Assembly (NCBI RefSeq): GCF_030818955.1
Contig: NZ_JAUTBF010000001.1
Location: forward strand, 2,480,001 to 2,544,000
Length of the DNA: 64,000 nucleotides
DNA from: Microbacterium trichothecenolyticum
GTDB taxonomy: Bacteria > Actinomycetota > Actinomycetes > Actinomycetales > Microbacteriaceae
Direction: 5' to 3'
Shown here in pieces: positions 34,802 to 43,968 of the stretch. The position numbers and the translations under genes are program-made. Position 1 is the stretch's first letter. Each line of letters starts with the position of its first letter. Below the pieces are notes generated by a model, which saw only the letters and a program-made list of their open reading frames with translations, was not told where the DNA came from and did not search any database.

Positions 34802-36930
34802 TGTCCACGCTCACCCACGCCCCGGCCGCCGAAGCGCCCGCCGCCGATACACCCCGCCGCGCCTTCAGCGCCGCGCAGATCGTCGCCGCGCTCCCGGGCG
34901 CCGCGAAGAAGCTCAACCCCGCCGCGCAGTGGCGCAACCCCGTGATGTTCCTCGTGTGGGTCGGTGCGGCCCTGACCACGCTCATCGCGATCGCGGAGCC
35001 GTTCCTCGGCGGCGACACCGGCCTCCCGTTCGGCTTCACGTGGGGCATCGCCGTGTGGCTGTGGCTCACGGTGTTCTTCGCGAACATCGCAGAGGCCGTC
35101 GCCGAGGGCCGCGGCAAGGCGCAGGCAGCGACGCTGCGAAAGACCCGCACGACGACCTCGGCCCGCCGCGTGGTCGCGTATTCGCCCCAAGACCCCTCGG
35201 CCTCGAACGCCGCGACCGAAGGTGTCCCCTCGGGCGACCTGCGCGTCGGCGACATCGTGCTCGTCGAGGCCGGCGAGCTGATCCCCGGCGACGGCGACAT
35301 CGTCAACGGCATCGCCACCGTAGACGAGTCGGCGATCACCGGCGAGTCCGCCCCGGTCGTGCGCGAATCGGGCGGCGACCGCAGCGCCGTCACCGGCGGC
35401 ACGCGGGTGCTCAGCGACCGGATCGTGGTGAGAATCACGTCGAAGCCCGGCGAGACCTTCGTCGACCGCATGATCGCGCTCGTCGAGGGCGCGTCGCGCC
35501 AGCGCACGCCCAACGAGATCGCGCTGAACATCCTGCTGGCGAGCCTGTCGATCGTCTTCGTCGCGGTCGTGCTGGTGCTGAACCCGATCGCCTCGTACGC
35601 GGCATCCCCGGTATCGATCCCCGTGCTGGTGGCGCTGCTCGTGTGCCTCATCCCCACCACCATCGGGGCCCTCCTGAGCGCGATCGGCATCGCCGGCATG
35701 GATCGTCTCGTGCAGCGGAACGTGCTGGCCATGTCGGGGCGCGCCGTCGAGGCCGCGGGAGACGTCACGACCCTGCTGCTGGATAAGACCGGCACGATCA
35801 CCTACGGCAACCGGCGGGCGTCGGCGTTCGTCCCTCTCGACGGCGTCGGGGGGCCGCTGCTCGCGGAGTACGCCTCGCTGTCGTCGCAGGCCGACCCCAC
35901 GCCCGAGGGCGTGTCGGTGGTCGAGCTGGCAGCGGCGCAGGGCATCGTCGCCGAGATGCCCCGGGGCGCCGAACCCGTGCCGTTCACGGCGCAGACCCGC
36001 ATGTCGGGCCTCGACCTCGTCGACGGCACGCAGGTGCGCAAGGGCGCCGCGGCCGCCGTCGTGGCCTGGCTCGCGGCATCCGGCTCCCCCGTTCCCGAGG
36101 CGCTGCGCGCGCAACTGCAGAGCGAGACGGATGCCATCGCCCAGTCGGGCGGCACGCCCCTGGTCGTGGCGACGCTGTCGGGCGGCGAGGGGCGCGTGCT
36201 CGGCGTCATCCACCTCAAGGACGTCGTGAAGGACGGTCTGCGCGAGCGCTTCGAGGAGCTTCGCGCGATGGGAATCCGCACCGTGATGATCACGGGCGAC
36301 AACCCCCTCACCGCCAAGGCCATCGCGGCCGAGGCGGGGGTCGACGACTTCCTCGCCGAGGCGACGCCCGAAGACAAGCTCGCCCTCATCCAGCGCGAGC
36401 AGGAGGGCGGCAACCTCGTCGCCATGACCGGCGACGGCACGAACGACGCTCCGGCCCTGGCTCAGGCCGACGTCGGCGTCGCGATGAACACCGGCACGTC
36501 GGCGGCGAAAGAGGCCGGCAACATGGTCGACCTCGATTCCGACCCGACCAAGCTCATCGACATCGTCCGCATCGGCAAGCAGCTGCTCATCACCCGCGGC
36601 GCGCTCACGACGTTCTCGCTCGCCAACGACATCGCGAAGTACTTCGCGATCATCCCGGCGATGTTCATGGGGGTGTTCCCGGGCCTTGCGGTGCTGAACA
36701 TCATGGGGCTGCACTCCCCGGCATCCGCGGTCACCAGCGCGATCATCTTCAACGCGATCGTGATCATCGTGCTCATCCCCCTCGCCCTCCGCGGAGTGAA
36801 ATACCGCGCGGCGAGCGCGTCGAGCATCCTCAGCCGCAACCTGCTGGTCTACGGGCTCGGCGGCGTCATCGTCCCCTTCATCGGCATCAAGCTCATCGAC
36901 CTCGTCGTGAGCCTGCTCCCCGGCTTCTGA
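34801..36930 (+). CDS. kdpB: KdpB, P-type ATPase subunit
   Basis: 709 aa. Energises K+ uptake by ATP hydrolysis with a phospho-Asp intermediate. Motifs are AITGESAPV (actuator), [13 protein letters not shown] with the phosphorylated Asp near 325, [12 protein letters not shown] with KGAAAAVV (nucleotide binding), [14 protein letters not shown] and [18 protein letters not shown]. The start ATG 34801 overlaps the kdpA stop (TGATG), so translation is coupled. The N-terminal 40 residues are Ala-rich and variable. Confidence 0.97.
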   Translation: MSTLTHAPAAEAPAADTPRRAFSAAQIVAALPGAAKKLNPAAQWRNPVMFLVWVGAALTTLIAIAEPFLGGDTGLPFGFTWGIAVWLWLTVFFANIAEAVAEGRGKAQAATLRKTRTTTSARRVVAYSPQDPSASNAATEGVPSGDLRVGDIVLVEAGELIPGDGDIVNGIATVDESAITGESAPVVRESGGDRSAVTGGTRVLSDRIVVRITSKPGETFVDRMIALVEGASRQRTPNEIALNILLASLSIVFVAVVLVLNPIASYAASPVSIPVLVALLVCLIPTTIGALLSAIGIAGMDRLVQRNVLAMSGRAVEAAGDVTTLLLDKTGTITYGNRRASAFVPLDGVGGPLLAEYASLSSQADPTPEGVSVVELAAAQGIVAEMPRGAEPVPFTAQTRMSGLDLVDGTQVRKGAAAAVVAWLAASGSPVPEALRAQLQSETDAIAQSGGTPLVVATLSGGEGRVLGVIHLKDVVKDGLRERFEELRAMGIRTVMITGDNPLTAKAIAAEAGVDDFLAEATPEDKLALIQREQEGGNLVAMTGDGTNDAPALAQADVGVAMNTGTSAAKEAGNMVDLDSDPTKLIDIVRIGKQLLITRGALTTFSLANDIAKYFAIIPAMFMGVFPGLAVLNIMGLHSPASAVTSAIIFNAIVIIVLIPLALRGVKYRAASASSILSRNLLVYGLGGVIVPFIGIKLIDLVVSLLPGF

Positions 36931-36941
36931 AAGGCCCCGTC

Positions 36942-37526
36942 ATGCGCACCACCCTGCGTACCACTGGCGTCGCCGTCCGCGCGATGCTCGTTCTCACCGC
37001 CCTGCTCGGCGTCGGCTACATGCTGCTCATCACCGCGATCGGTCAGGTCGCCCTGCCGTTCCAGGCGAACGGCTCACTCGTGCGCTCGGCCGACGGGACC
37101 GTGGTCGGCTCGACGCTGATCGGGCAGTCGTTCCAGGATGCCGACGGCCAAGCGCTCCCGCGATACTTCCAGTCGCGTCCGTCGGCCGCCGACTATGACT
37201 CCGCCGCCTCGACCGGTTCGAACCTGGGGCCCGAGAACGCCGATCTGATCGCCTCGATCAAAGACCGGCAGGCGGCCTTCGACGCCCTGAACGGGGCGGG
37301 CAGCATCCCCGCCGACGCCGTCACCGCCTCCGGCTCGGGCCTGGACCCCGACATCTCCGTGGCGAACGCCGAACGCCAGGTGGCACGGGTCGCCGCGGCC
37401 CGTGGCATCCCCGTCTCCGACGTGTCGGCGCTTGTCGCCGCGCACACGTTCCCCCGCGATCTGGGCTACCTCGGCGACCCGCGCGTGAACGTGCTCGAGC
37501 TCAATCGGGCGCTCGACGCGCGGTGA
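36942..37526 (+). CDS. kdpC: KdpC, accessory subunit of the potassium pump
   Basis: 194 aa. One N-terminal membrane helix (residues 11-35) and a soluble domain with GSTLIGQSFQDADGQALPRY, FQSRPSAADYDSAASTGSNL and LDPDISVANAERQVARVA, all KdpC marks. It starts 11 bases after the kdpB stop. It stimulates the ATPase and completes the complex. The following gap to kdpD is unusually repeat-rich. Confidence 0.95.
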   Translation: MRTTLRTTGVAVRAMLVLTALLGVGYMLLITAIGQVALPFQANGSLVRSADGTVVGSTLIGQSFQDADGQALPRYFQSRPSAADYDSAASTGSNLGPENADLIASIKDRQAAFDALNGAGSIPADAVTASGSGLDPDISVANAERQVARVAAARGIPVSDVSALVAAHTFPRDLGYLGDPRVNVLELNRALDAR

Positions 37527-37544
37527 GCGAGGAGAATCGCTGAC

Positions 37545-37796
37545 ATGGCTGTCGTCGCATCCCCCGCCGCCGTCGCGCCCACCGCGTTGAGTGTCCAAAA
37601 CACGCCGCTCGGTCGCGTCGAATGCGGCGTGTCGTGGACACTCGACATCCGTCACCGTCCCCCGCGCAACGCCACGCCGACCGCGCCCTCCCCCCTGTTG
37701 AGTGTCCAGAACACGCCGCTGGCCCCCGGCAGGCGCGGCGTGTCTTGGACACTCAACGGTGCGTCCCCGCACCGCCACCCCGGGGGCGCGGCGTGA
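37545..37796 (+). CDS. Small repeat-derived ORF bridging kdpC and kdpD
   Basis: 83-codon frame from ATG 37545, with GAGGAG ten bases upstream, to TGA 37794-37796. That TGA overlaps the kdpD GTG (GTGA). Most of its length is two palindromic repeats, so the peptide repeats LSVQNTPL and GVSWTL. I recognise no protein family. It may be translated only to couple kdpD to kdpC, or not at all. Its frame being kept open through both repeats is the notable point. Confidence 0.35.
   Translation: MAVVASPAAVAPTALSVQNTPLGRVECGVSWTLDIRHRPPRNATPTAPSPLLSVQNTPLAPGRRGVSWTLNGASPHRHPGGAA
37586..37646. repeat. Interspersed palindromic repeat (GTTGAGTGTCC type), copy 2
   Basis: Arms at 37586-37607 and 37625-37646 with a 17-bp loop. 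The left arm reads GTTGAGTGTCCAAAACACGC and the right arm is its near complement ending GGACACTCGAC. Mismatches are few and partly compensated. It lies in the kdpC-kdpD gap. Confidence 0.8.
37697..37757. repeat. Interspersed palindromic repeat (GTTGAGTGTCC type), copy 3
   Basis: Arms at 37697-37718 and 37736-37757 with a 17-bp loop. The left arm reads GTTGAGTGTCCAGAACACGC and the right arm ends TTGGACACTCAAC. It is 111 bp from copy 2 in the same orientation and just upstream of kdpD. Confidence 0.8.
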
Positions 37797-40426
37797 AGCG
37801 CGGACGCCTGCGCGTGCTGCTCGGCATGGCCCCCGGCGTCGGCAAGACCTACGAGATGCTCGCGGAGGGCCGCCGACTACGAGCCGAGGGGCACGACGTC
37901 GTGATCGCGATCGTCGAGACGCACGGCCGCGTGGCCACGGCCGCCCAGGCGGAGAGCCTCGAGGTGGTCCCGCGTCGCGCCGTCGCGCACCGCGGCGTCG
38001 CGCTCGACGAGATGGACCTGGATGCCGTGCTCGAACGGCATCCGCGCATCGCCCTCGTCGACGAACTCGCCCACACCAACGCACCCGGCTCCCGCAACGA
38101 CAAGCGCTGGCAAGACGTCGACGAGCTGCTGGCAGCGGGAATCGACGTCATCACCACCGTCAACGTGCAGCACATCGCCTCGCTGAACGACGTGGTCGAG
38201 AAGATCACCGGCGTGACGCAGCGCGAGACGGTCCCGGATGCCGTCGTCCGCGCCGCCGATCGGATCGAGGTCGTCGACCTCGCCCCGCAATCGCTGCGCG
38301 ACCGCCTCGCGGCCGGCTCCGTCTACCCCGCCGAACGCATCGACGCCGCCCTGTCGAACTACTTCCGCCTCGGCAACCTCACGGCGCTGCGCGAACTCGC
38401 CCTGCTGTGGCTCGCCGACGAGGTCGACTCCGCGCTGCAGCGCTACCGCACCGAGCACAAGATCGAGGGCTCGTGGCAGGCCCGCGAACGCGTGGTGGTC
38501 GCCCTCACCGGCGGGACAGAGGGCGAGACGCTGCTGCGTCGGGGCGCCCGCATCGCCGCACGCTCGGCTGGAGGCGAGCTGCTCGCCGTGCACGTGTCGA
38601 CGCAAGACGGCCTGCGCTCGAGCACGCCGGGCGCGCTCGACGAGCAACGCGCGCTCGTCGAGACGCTCGGCGGCACGTATCACCAGGTCGTCGGCGATGA
38701 CATCGCAACGGCGCTGGTCGACTTCGCCCGCTCCGTGAACGCCTCGCAGCTCGTGATCGGCGTGAGCCGGCGCGGCCGTCTCGCCGCGGCCCTCACGGGT
38801 CCGGGCATCGGCGCGACCGTCATCCGCGCATCGGGTGACATCGACGTGCACATCGTCAACCACTCACGCGCCGGCGGACGCTTCGCGCTCCCCCGCCTGA
38901 GCGGCCCCGCTCTGAGCGCGAAGCGGCGTGTGCTCGGTTTCCTCACCGCCCTCGTGGGCGGGCCGCTCGTCTCGCTGCTGCTGATCGCCACCGACTCCGA
39001 GGACTCGATCACGACCGACGTTCTGGCGTACCAGCTGCTCGTCGTCGTGGTCGCCCTCATCGGCGGCATCTGGCCCGCGGTGTTCGCGGCGGTGCTGTCG
39101 GGCCTCACGCTCGACTTCCTCTTCATCGCGCCGGTCTACCGCATCACGATCGCCGACCCCGTGCACGCGATCGCGCTCGTGCTGTACGTCGTCATCGCGA
39201 TGCTCGTGAGCCTGGTGGTCGACCAGGCCGCGCGCCGTGCCCGCGCCGCCCGGCGCGCCGCCGCCGAAGCCGAACTGCTCGCGACCGTCGCCGGGAGCGT
39301 GCTGCGAGGCGAGTCGGCGGTCCTCGCGCTCGTCAGTCGCGCACGCGAGGCCTTCGCTCTCGCCGGTGTTCGTCTGGTGAGTGCCGACGGCGTCGTGCTC
39401 GCGACCGATGGTGAGCCGGTGCGCGACGACTCCTCGACGACCGTGCCGGTCGGCGTCGACCGCGCGCGCCTCGAGCTGCACGGCCGGGATCTGGATGCCA
39501 GCGAGCGGCGCCTGCTCGATGTCATCGTCGTGCAGCTCGCCGCCGCCCTCGAGCGCACGGACCTCGCCGAGACGGCCGCGGAGGTCGGAGCGCTGGCCGA
39601 GACCGACCAGGTGCGCACCGCCCTGCTGTCGGCGGTCAGCCACGACCTGCGTCGACCGCTCGCCGCGGCCGTCGCCTCGATCGGGGGCCTGCGCGCGGCA
39701 GGCGATCAGCTCTCCGCCGACGATCGTCGCGAGCTGCTGGAGACGGCCGACGAGAGCCTCGCGGCTCTCTCGGCGCTCGTGACCGACCTGCTCGACGTGA
39801 GCCGCGTGCAGGCCGGGGTCCTCGCGGTGTCGCTGGCGGCGGTGGACGCCGCCGGGGTGGTGCTCGCCGCGCTCGATGAACTCGGCCTCGGTCCGGATGC
39901 CGTCGAGCTCGCGCTCGACCCCGACCTGCCGGCCATAGACGCCGACCCGGTGCTGCTGCAGCGCGTGCTCGTCAACGTGCTCGCGAACGCCGAACGGCAC
40001 ACCCCCGAGGGGCGGCGCGTGCGGATCGCGACGAGCCGTCTGGGGGGAACGGCCGAGATCCGCGTGATCGACCACGGGCCCGGCATCGCCGCGGAACGCC
40101 GAGAAGACATGTTCTCGCCGTTCCAACGCCTCGGCGACACCGACAACACCACGGGGCTCGGGCTGGGTCTGGCGCTCTCGCGCGGTTTCGCCGAGGGCAT
40201 GGGTGGCACCCTCAGGCCCGAAGACACCCCCGGCGGCGGTCTGACGATGGTGGTGGCGCTGCCGGTGGCATCGGACGACGGGGCCTGCGCACGCCTCGGG
40301 GCCGGGACCGAAGCCCCCGAACCCGCGCCCGCCGCGACCCGCGGTATCTCCGCGGTCGCGGCCAGACGCGCCGCGGGGACGGACGCCGGGCACGCGGCAT
40401 CCGTCGATCGAGAGGACGTGCGGTGA
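37793..40426 (+). CDS. kdpD: KdpD, potassium-responsive sensor histidine kinase
   Basis: 877 aa. Order of domains: N-terminal KdpD ATPase-like domain with Walker A LLGMAPGVGKTYEML at 9-23 and VDELAHTNAPGSRNDKRWQD; a universal-stress-like domain (about 230-350); four membrane helices (about 385-480); a GAF-like region; dimerisation domain with SHDLRRPLAAAVAS (phospho-His near 616); ATP-binding domain with NVLANAERHTPEG and TTGLGLGLALSRGFAEG. An Ala/Pro tail of about 40 residues ends the protein. It starts at GTG 37793, overlapping a small ORF. It controls kdp expression through KdpE. Confidence 0.96.
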   Translation: MKRGRLRVLLGMAPGVGKTYEMLAEGRRLRAEGHDVVIAIVETHGRVATAAQAESLEVVPRRAVAHRGVALDEMDLDAVLERHPRIALVDELAHTNAPGSRNDKRWQDVDELLAAGIDVITTVNVQHIASLNDVVEKITGVTQRETVPDAVVRAADRIEVVDLAPQSLRDRLAAGSVYPAERIDAALSNYFRLGNLTALRELALLWLADEVDSALQRYRTEHKIEGSWQARERVVVALTGGTEGETLLRRGARIAARSAGGELLAVHVSTQDGLRSSTPGALDEQRALVETLGGTYHQVVGDDIATALVDFARSVNASQLVIGVSRRGRLAAALTGPGIGATVIRASGDIDVHIVNHSRAGGRFALPRLSGPALSAKRRVLGFLTALVGGPLVSLLLIATDSEDSITTDVLAYQLLVVVVALIGGIWPAVFAAVLSGLTLDFLFIAPVYRITIADPVHAIALVLYVVIAMLVSLVVDQAARRARAARRAAAEAELLATVAGSVLRGESAVLALVSRAREAFALAGVRLVSADGVVLATDGEPVRDDSSTTVPVGVDRARLELHGRDLDASERRLLDVIVVQLAAALERTDLAETAAEVGALAETDQVRTALLSAVSHDLRRPLAAAVASIGGLRAAGDQLSADDRRELLETADESLAALSALVTDLLDVSRVQAGVLAVSLAAVDAAGVVLAALDELGLGPDAVELALDPDLPAIDADPVLLQRVLVNVLANAERHTPEGRRVRIATSRLGGTAEIRVIDHGPGIAAERREDMFSPFQRLGDTDNTTGLGLGLALSRGFAEGMGGTLRPEDTPGGGLTMVVALPVASDDGACARLGAGTEAPEPAPAATRGISAVAARRAAGTDAGHAASVDREDVR

Positions 40427-41094
40427 AGATCCTGATCGCCGACGACGACCCGCAGCTGGTTCGCGCTCTGCGCATCACCCTCGCCGCCCACGGCTACGAC
40501 GTCGTAGCCGCGACCGACGGCGCCGCAGCGATCACGCTCGCCGCGCAGGCGCACCCCGACATCGTGCTCCTGGACCTCGGGATGCCACACCTCGACGGCG
40601 TACAGGTGATCCAGGCGCTGCGCGGGTGGACGAGCGTGCCGATCATCGTCGTGTCGGGGCGTACCGGCTCGGCCGACAAGGTCGAGGCGCTCGACGCCGG
40701 AGCCGACGACTACGTGACCAAGCCGTTCCAGATCGACGAACTGCTCGCCCGGCTGCGCGTGCACGCGCGGAAGGCGACACCCGCCGCCGGGGAGGCGATC
40801 GTGCGTTTCGGCGACGTCGAGGTGGACCTGGCCGCGAAGGCCGTGCTGCGCGGCGGTAGCCGGGTGCACCTCACGCCGACCGAGTGGCGGATGTTGGAGT
40901 TCCTCGCCCGCAACCCCGGCTCGCTGGTCACCCGCCAGACCCTGCTGAGGGAGATCTGGGCGAGCGAGCAGGTCGCTGACAGCGGGTACCTGCGGCTGTA
41001 CATGTCGCAGCTGCGCAAGAAGCTCGAGGCCAACCCGTCGAACCCGGTGCACCTGCTCACCGAGCAGGGGATGGGGTATCGGCTGGTCGTGTGA
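40423..41094 (+). CDS. kdpE: KdpE, response regulator of the kdp operon
   Basis: 223 aa OmpR/PhoB-type regulator. Receiver with IADDDPQLV at the acidic pocket and phospho-acceptor Asp51 in IVLLDLGMPHLDGVQ, Lys in YVTKPFQ; winged-helix DNA-binding domain with LTPTEWRMLEFLARNPGSLV and YLRLYMSQLRKKLE. GTG 40423 overlaps the kdpD stop (GTGA). The CCGT array upstream of the operon is a candidate binding site. Confidence 0.96.
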   Translation: MKILIADDDPQLVRALRITLAAHGYDVVAATDGAAAITLAAQAHPDIVLLDLGMPHLDGVQVIQALRGWTSVPIIVVSGRTGSADKVEALDAGADDYVTKPFQIDELLARLRVHARKATPAAGEAIVRFGDVEVDLAAKAVLRGGSRVHLTPTEWRMLEFLARNPGSLVTRQTLLREIWASEQVADSGYLRLYMSQLRKKLEANPSNPVHLLTEQGMGYRLVV

Positions 41095-41158
41095 GCGGCG
41101 CGACTGCGCGCCCCGCGCGGGCGGGCTGCGACCGGGAACGACGCAGCGCGCGCGGGCT

Positions 41159-41234
41159 GGCACAACTCCGGCAAAAAGTGGTGGGGCGCCCGCTGCCTGC
41201 ACGAAAAGTCGCGACCTGCAGGAGATCTGCAGCC
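41159..41234. repeat. Diverged copy of the CACAACTCC...GCAGGAG repeat
   Basis: GGCACAACTCCGGC at 41159-41172 and CCTGCAGGAGATCTGCAGCC at 41215-41234 match the two arms and flank of the 15674-15746 element with a few substitutions, and with similar arm spacing. It lies downstream of kdpE. A lone half arm, TGCAGGAGTCGTGC, occurs at 32704. Confidence 0.45.
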
Positions 41235-41327
41235 CAGGTCACCGAGAGGACGCGTCGTCGGCGCACGCCTCGAACTCCGCCTGCACACGAGCGCAGCGGC
41301 ACGCGCTGACGACCGACTGCCGCGGCA

Positions 41328-41804
41328 TCAGCGCACGTCGCCGAGGGTGTGGTTCCCGGGGCAGGGGAAGGCGAGGCGGTCGCCCGGGTGCAGGTCGCTC
41401 GGCAGCACGGCGGTCCCGCACGCGCCCGACCCGTGCGCGTCGATCACCGCGTACGGCTTGACGTAGGCGTGCGAGATGCGTCCGATCAGGCGCGCCTCGC
41501 TCCAAGTGACGTCGAGGCCCGCGACGCCGGCGTCCAGTTGCACGGTGGCGCACGTGGCGTTCGTCACCGTGGTCACCACCACGGTGGTCGACGAGTTCGC
41601 GGATGCCACCCCGCCCGACGCCGGGATCACCGCCGGCCCCGTGCACACGCACGGCGTGCCGCACAGGTCGGCGTAACGGTCGATCGACATCGCGCGGACG
41701 GTGACGTCGTCGAGCGTAGGCGCCGCACCCGCCGGCCACGCTGCGGCGTCGAAGGGCGCCGGGATGCTGGAACGAAGAGTGGGGAGCAGGGCGGTGAGGG
41801 TCAT
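41328..41804 (-). CDS. Cysteine-rich protein of unknown function
   Basis: 158 aa, no signal peptide or membrane helix seen. Six cysteines in four groups (CGTPCVC near 48-54, NATCATV near 83, GACGTAV near 128, FPCPGNH near 147) suggest disulfides or metal binding. TTVVVTTVTNATCATVQLDA resembles a beta strand-rich fold. A central region names an Arg-Leu-Ile-Gly-Arg stretch and the end is NHTLGDVR. I cannot place it in a family. Codon pattern and length support a real gene. Confidence 0.6.
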   Translation of the reverse strand: MTLTALLPTLRSSIPAPFDAAAWPAGAAPTLDDVTVRAMSIDRYADLCGTPCVCTGPAVIPASGGVASANSSTTVVVTTVTNATCATVQLDAGVAGLDVTWSEARLIGRISHAYVKPYAVIDAHGSGACGTAVLPSDLHPGDRLAFPCPGNHTLGDVR

Positions 41805-41903
41805 GGCATCCGGTCTACGCCGCTGGCCGGCCGCGGTGGGAAACTCTCACGACTTCCATACGGCTCGCGTGGCGATCCCTACGGATCCCTGCGGCCGGGC
41901 GCT

Positions 41904-41990
41904 GTGCCGCGCTCCGGAAGACAGTCCACTTCGCTGCCGCTCGAGCCGCTCCGTGCGGACTCGGGGCTGATTCGTTCCGGAGCGCGGCAC
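41904..41990. repeat. 16-bp inverted repeat upstream of sufS
   Basis: GTGCCGCGCTCCGGAA at 41904-41919 is repeated as its exact complement TTCCGGAGCGCGGCAC at 41975-41990, enclosing 55 bp that also contain AGTCC/GGACT-type partial symmetry. The right arm ends about 80 bp before the sufS start. Confidence 0.6.
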
Positions 41991-42068
41991 CGGCCGCCCG
42001 CCCCGCGCCCGCCCGGTCGCGATCGGACCGACCACCCCGCCCGGCCCGCCACGCCGTAGCCTGGAAGG

Positions 42069-43310
42069 GTGACACTCCCCTTCGACGTCGCCGCCGTGCG
42101 CGCCGACTTCCCCATCCTCGACACCGAGATCGACGGCCACCCGCTCGTCTACCTCGACTCCGGCGCGACCAGCCAGAAGCCGCGCGCCGTGCTCGATGCC
42201 GAACGCGAGTTCCTCGAGCGGGCGAACTCCGCCGTGCACCGCGGCGCCCACACGCTCGCCGCCGAGGCGACCGAGCTGTTCGAGGACGCGCGCGTCACGG
42301 TCGCGGAGTTCGTCGGCGCCGAGCCCGAGCAGCTCGTCTGGACCTCGGGCGCGACCAGTGGCCTCAACCTCGTCGCGGGGTCTCTCGGCTACGCGGGGCG
42401 CCTCGGCGAGGGCGACGAGATCGTCGTGACCGAGGCGGAGCATCACGCCAACCTCATCCCGTGGCAGGAGCTCGCCCGGCGCACGGGCGCGCGCTTGCGG
42501 CACGTCCCCGTGCACGACGACGGCACCCTCGACATGGCCGCCGCGGCAGATCTCGTGGGCGAGCGCACGAGAGTCCTCGCCTTCCCGCACGTCTCGAACG
42601 TGCTCGGCATCGTGAACCCCGTCGCCGACCTGGTCGCGCTCGCGCGGTCGGTGGGTGCCCTGACGGTGCTCGACGCGTGCCAGTCGGCACCGCACCTGAC
42701 CCTCGACCTCCCGGCATCCGGTGTCGACCTCGCCGTGTTCTCGGGGCACAAGGTCTACGGCCCCTACGGCATCGGCGCCCTCTGGGGCCGCGACGAGGTG
42801 CTCGAGTCGCTGCCACCGTTCACCACCGGCGGCTCGATGATCACGACCGTCACGCTCGACGAGGCCGAGTACCTGCCGCCGCCGCAGCGGTTCGAAGCCG
42901 GCACGCAGCCGGTGTCGCAGGCCGTGGGGCTCGCGGCCGCCCTGCGCTGGCTCGGCCAGCACGACCTCGCCGCCGCCCACGCGCACGAGGCGGCGCTGGA
43001 GAAGCGCATGCGCGAGGGCCTGCGCTCGATCGAGGGCATCCGCCTGCTCGGAGACACGGATGCCGCCGAGCGCGTCGCCCTGCAGGCCTTCGTCGTCGAG
43101 GGGGTCCACGCCCACGACGTGGGGCAGTTCCTCGACAGCCGCGGTGTGGCCGTGCGCGTCGGGCACCACTGCGCGCAGCCGCTGCACCGCCGCTTCGGGA
43201 TCACGGCATCCGTCCGCGCGAGCGCCGCGATCCACACCACCGAAGCCGAGGTCGACACCTTCCTCGACGCGGTGTCGGGCGTGCGCGGGTTCTTCGGGGT
43301 GCGCGCATGA
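42069..43310 (+). CDS. sufS: Cysteine desulfurase, SufS type
   Basis: 413 aa group II cysteine desulfurase. PLP lysine is Lys228 in FSGHKVYGPYGIGALWG; the persulfide Cys368 lies in VRVGHHCAQPLHRRFG. TEAEHHANLIPWQ carries the cofactor-stacking His. It provides sulfur for iron-sulfur cluster assembly, passing it to SufU. The ATGA overlap with the next gene indicates a two-gene unit. No sufB, sufC or sufD is present around it, unlike the usual actinobacterial suf operon. Confidence 0.92.
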   Translation: MTLPFDVAAVRADFPILDTEIDGHPLVYLDSGATSQKPRAVLDAEREFLERANSAVHRGAHTLAAEATELFEDARVTVAEFVGAEPEQLVWTSGATSGLNLVAGSLGYAGRLGEGDEIVVTEAEHHANLIPWQELARRTGARLRHVPVHDDGTLDMAAAADLVGERTRVLAFPHVSNVLGIVNPVADLVALARSVGALTVLDACQSAPHLTLDLPASGVDLAVFSGHKVYGPYGIGALWGRDEVLESLPPFTTGGSMITTVTLDEAEYLPPPQRFEAGTQPVSQAVGLAAALRWLGQHDLAAAHAHEAALEKRMREGLRSIEGIRLLGDTDAAERVALQAFVVEGVHAHDVGQFLDSRGVAVRVGHHCAQPLHRRFGITASVRASAAIHTTEAEVDTFLDAVSGVRGFFGVRA

Positions 43311-43762
43311 GCGGTCTCGAGTCGCTGTACCAGGAGCTCATCCTCGACCACGCGAAGAACCCTCGCGGCTTCGGCCTCGCCGACCCCGGCGCGCACAGCG
43401 CCACGGTGCACCAGCGCAACCCGATCTGCGGCGACGAGATCACGCTGCGCGTCGACGTCGACGGCGACCGCGTGGCATCCGTCACCTGGGAGGGCGCGGG
43501 CTGCTCGATCTCGCAGTCGTCGGCGTCGATGCTCGTCGCCCTGCTGCGGGAGGACGGCGGAGACGACGGGATGCCGCGCGCCGACGTCGAAGCGTTGATC
43601 GCGCAGTTCCGCGAGGCGCTGCGCTCGCGCGGCAAGATCCCGCTCGACGAGGAGACCTTCGCCGACGCCGCCGCGCTCTCGGGCGTCTCGAAGTACACGG
43701 CGCGCGTGAAGTGCGCGATGCTCGCGTGGGTCGCGCTCGAGGAAGGGCTGCGGCAGGCCTGA
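43307..43762 (+). CDS. sufU: SufU-type sulfur acceptor / scaffold protein
   Basis: 151 aa. Zinc ligands of SufU are visible: Cys41 and Asp43 (PICGDEITL), Cys66 (GAGCSISQSSAS) and Cys136 (VKCAMLAW). SufU accepts persulfide sulfur from SufS by zinc-ligand swapping. The insert QFREALRSRGKIPLDEETF distinguishes SufU from IscU. ATG 43307 overlaps the sufS stop. Confidence 0.92.
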   Translation: MSGLESLYQELILDHAKNPRGFGLADPGAHSATVHQRNPICGDEITLRVDVDGDRVASVTWEGAGCSISQSSASMLVALLREDGGDDGMPRADVEALIAQFREALRSRGKIPLDEETFADAAALSGVSKYTARVKCAMLAWVALEEGLRQA

Positions 43763-43799
43763 GCTGCTGGGGGCCTCGGCGTTCCGGCCGCGCGCCGCC

Positions 43800-43886
43800 G
43801 CCGCGCACAACCTCAGCGATGCGCACAACCTCCGCCGGCATCCACCCCACCCGACTGAGCTTGCGCGCATCGCGGAGGATACGCAG
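43800..43886. repeat. 87-bp direct repeat, copy 1
   Basis: Starts GCCGCGCACAACCTCAGCGA and ends GGATACGCAG. It matches copy 2 at 85 of 87 positions. Inside it, GCGCACAACCTC occurs twice, so the unit itself has a shorter internal repeat. Confidence 0.8.
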
Positions 43887-43968
43887 GCCGCACCCCACGC
43901 CACCCCACCCGCGCGACCCCTCACGTGCCACCCCACCGCGCGACCCGTACGCTCCGCACACCCTCCGC

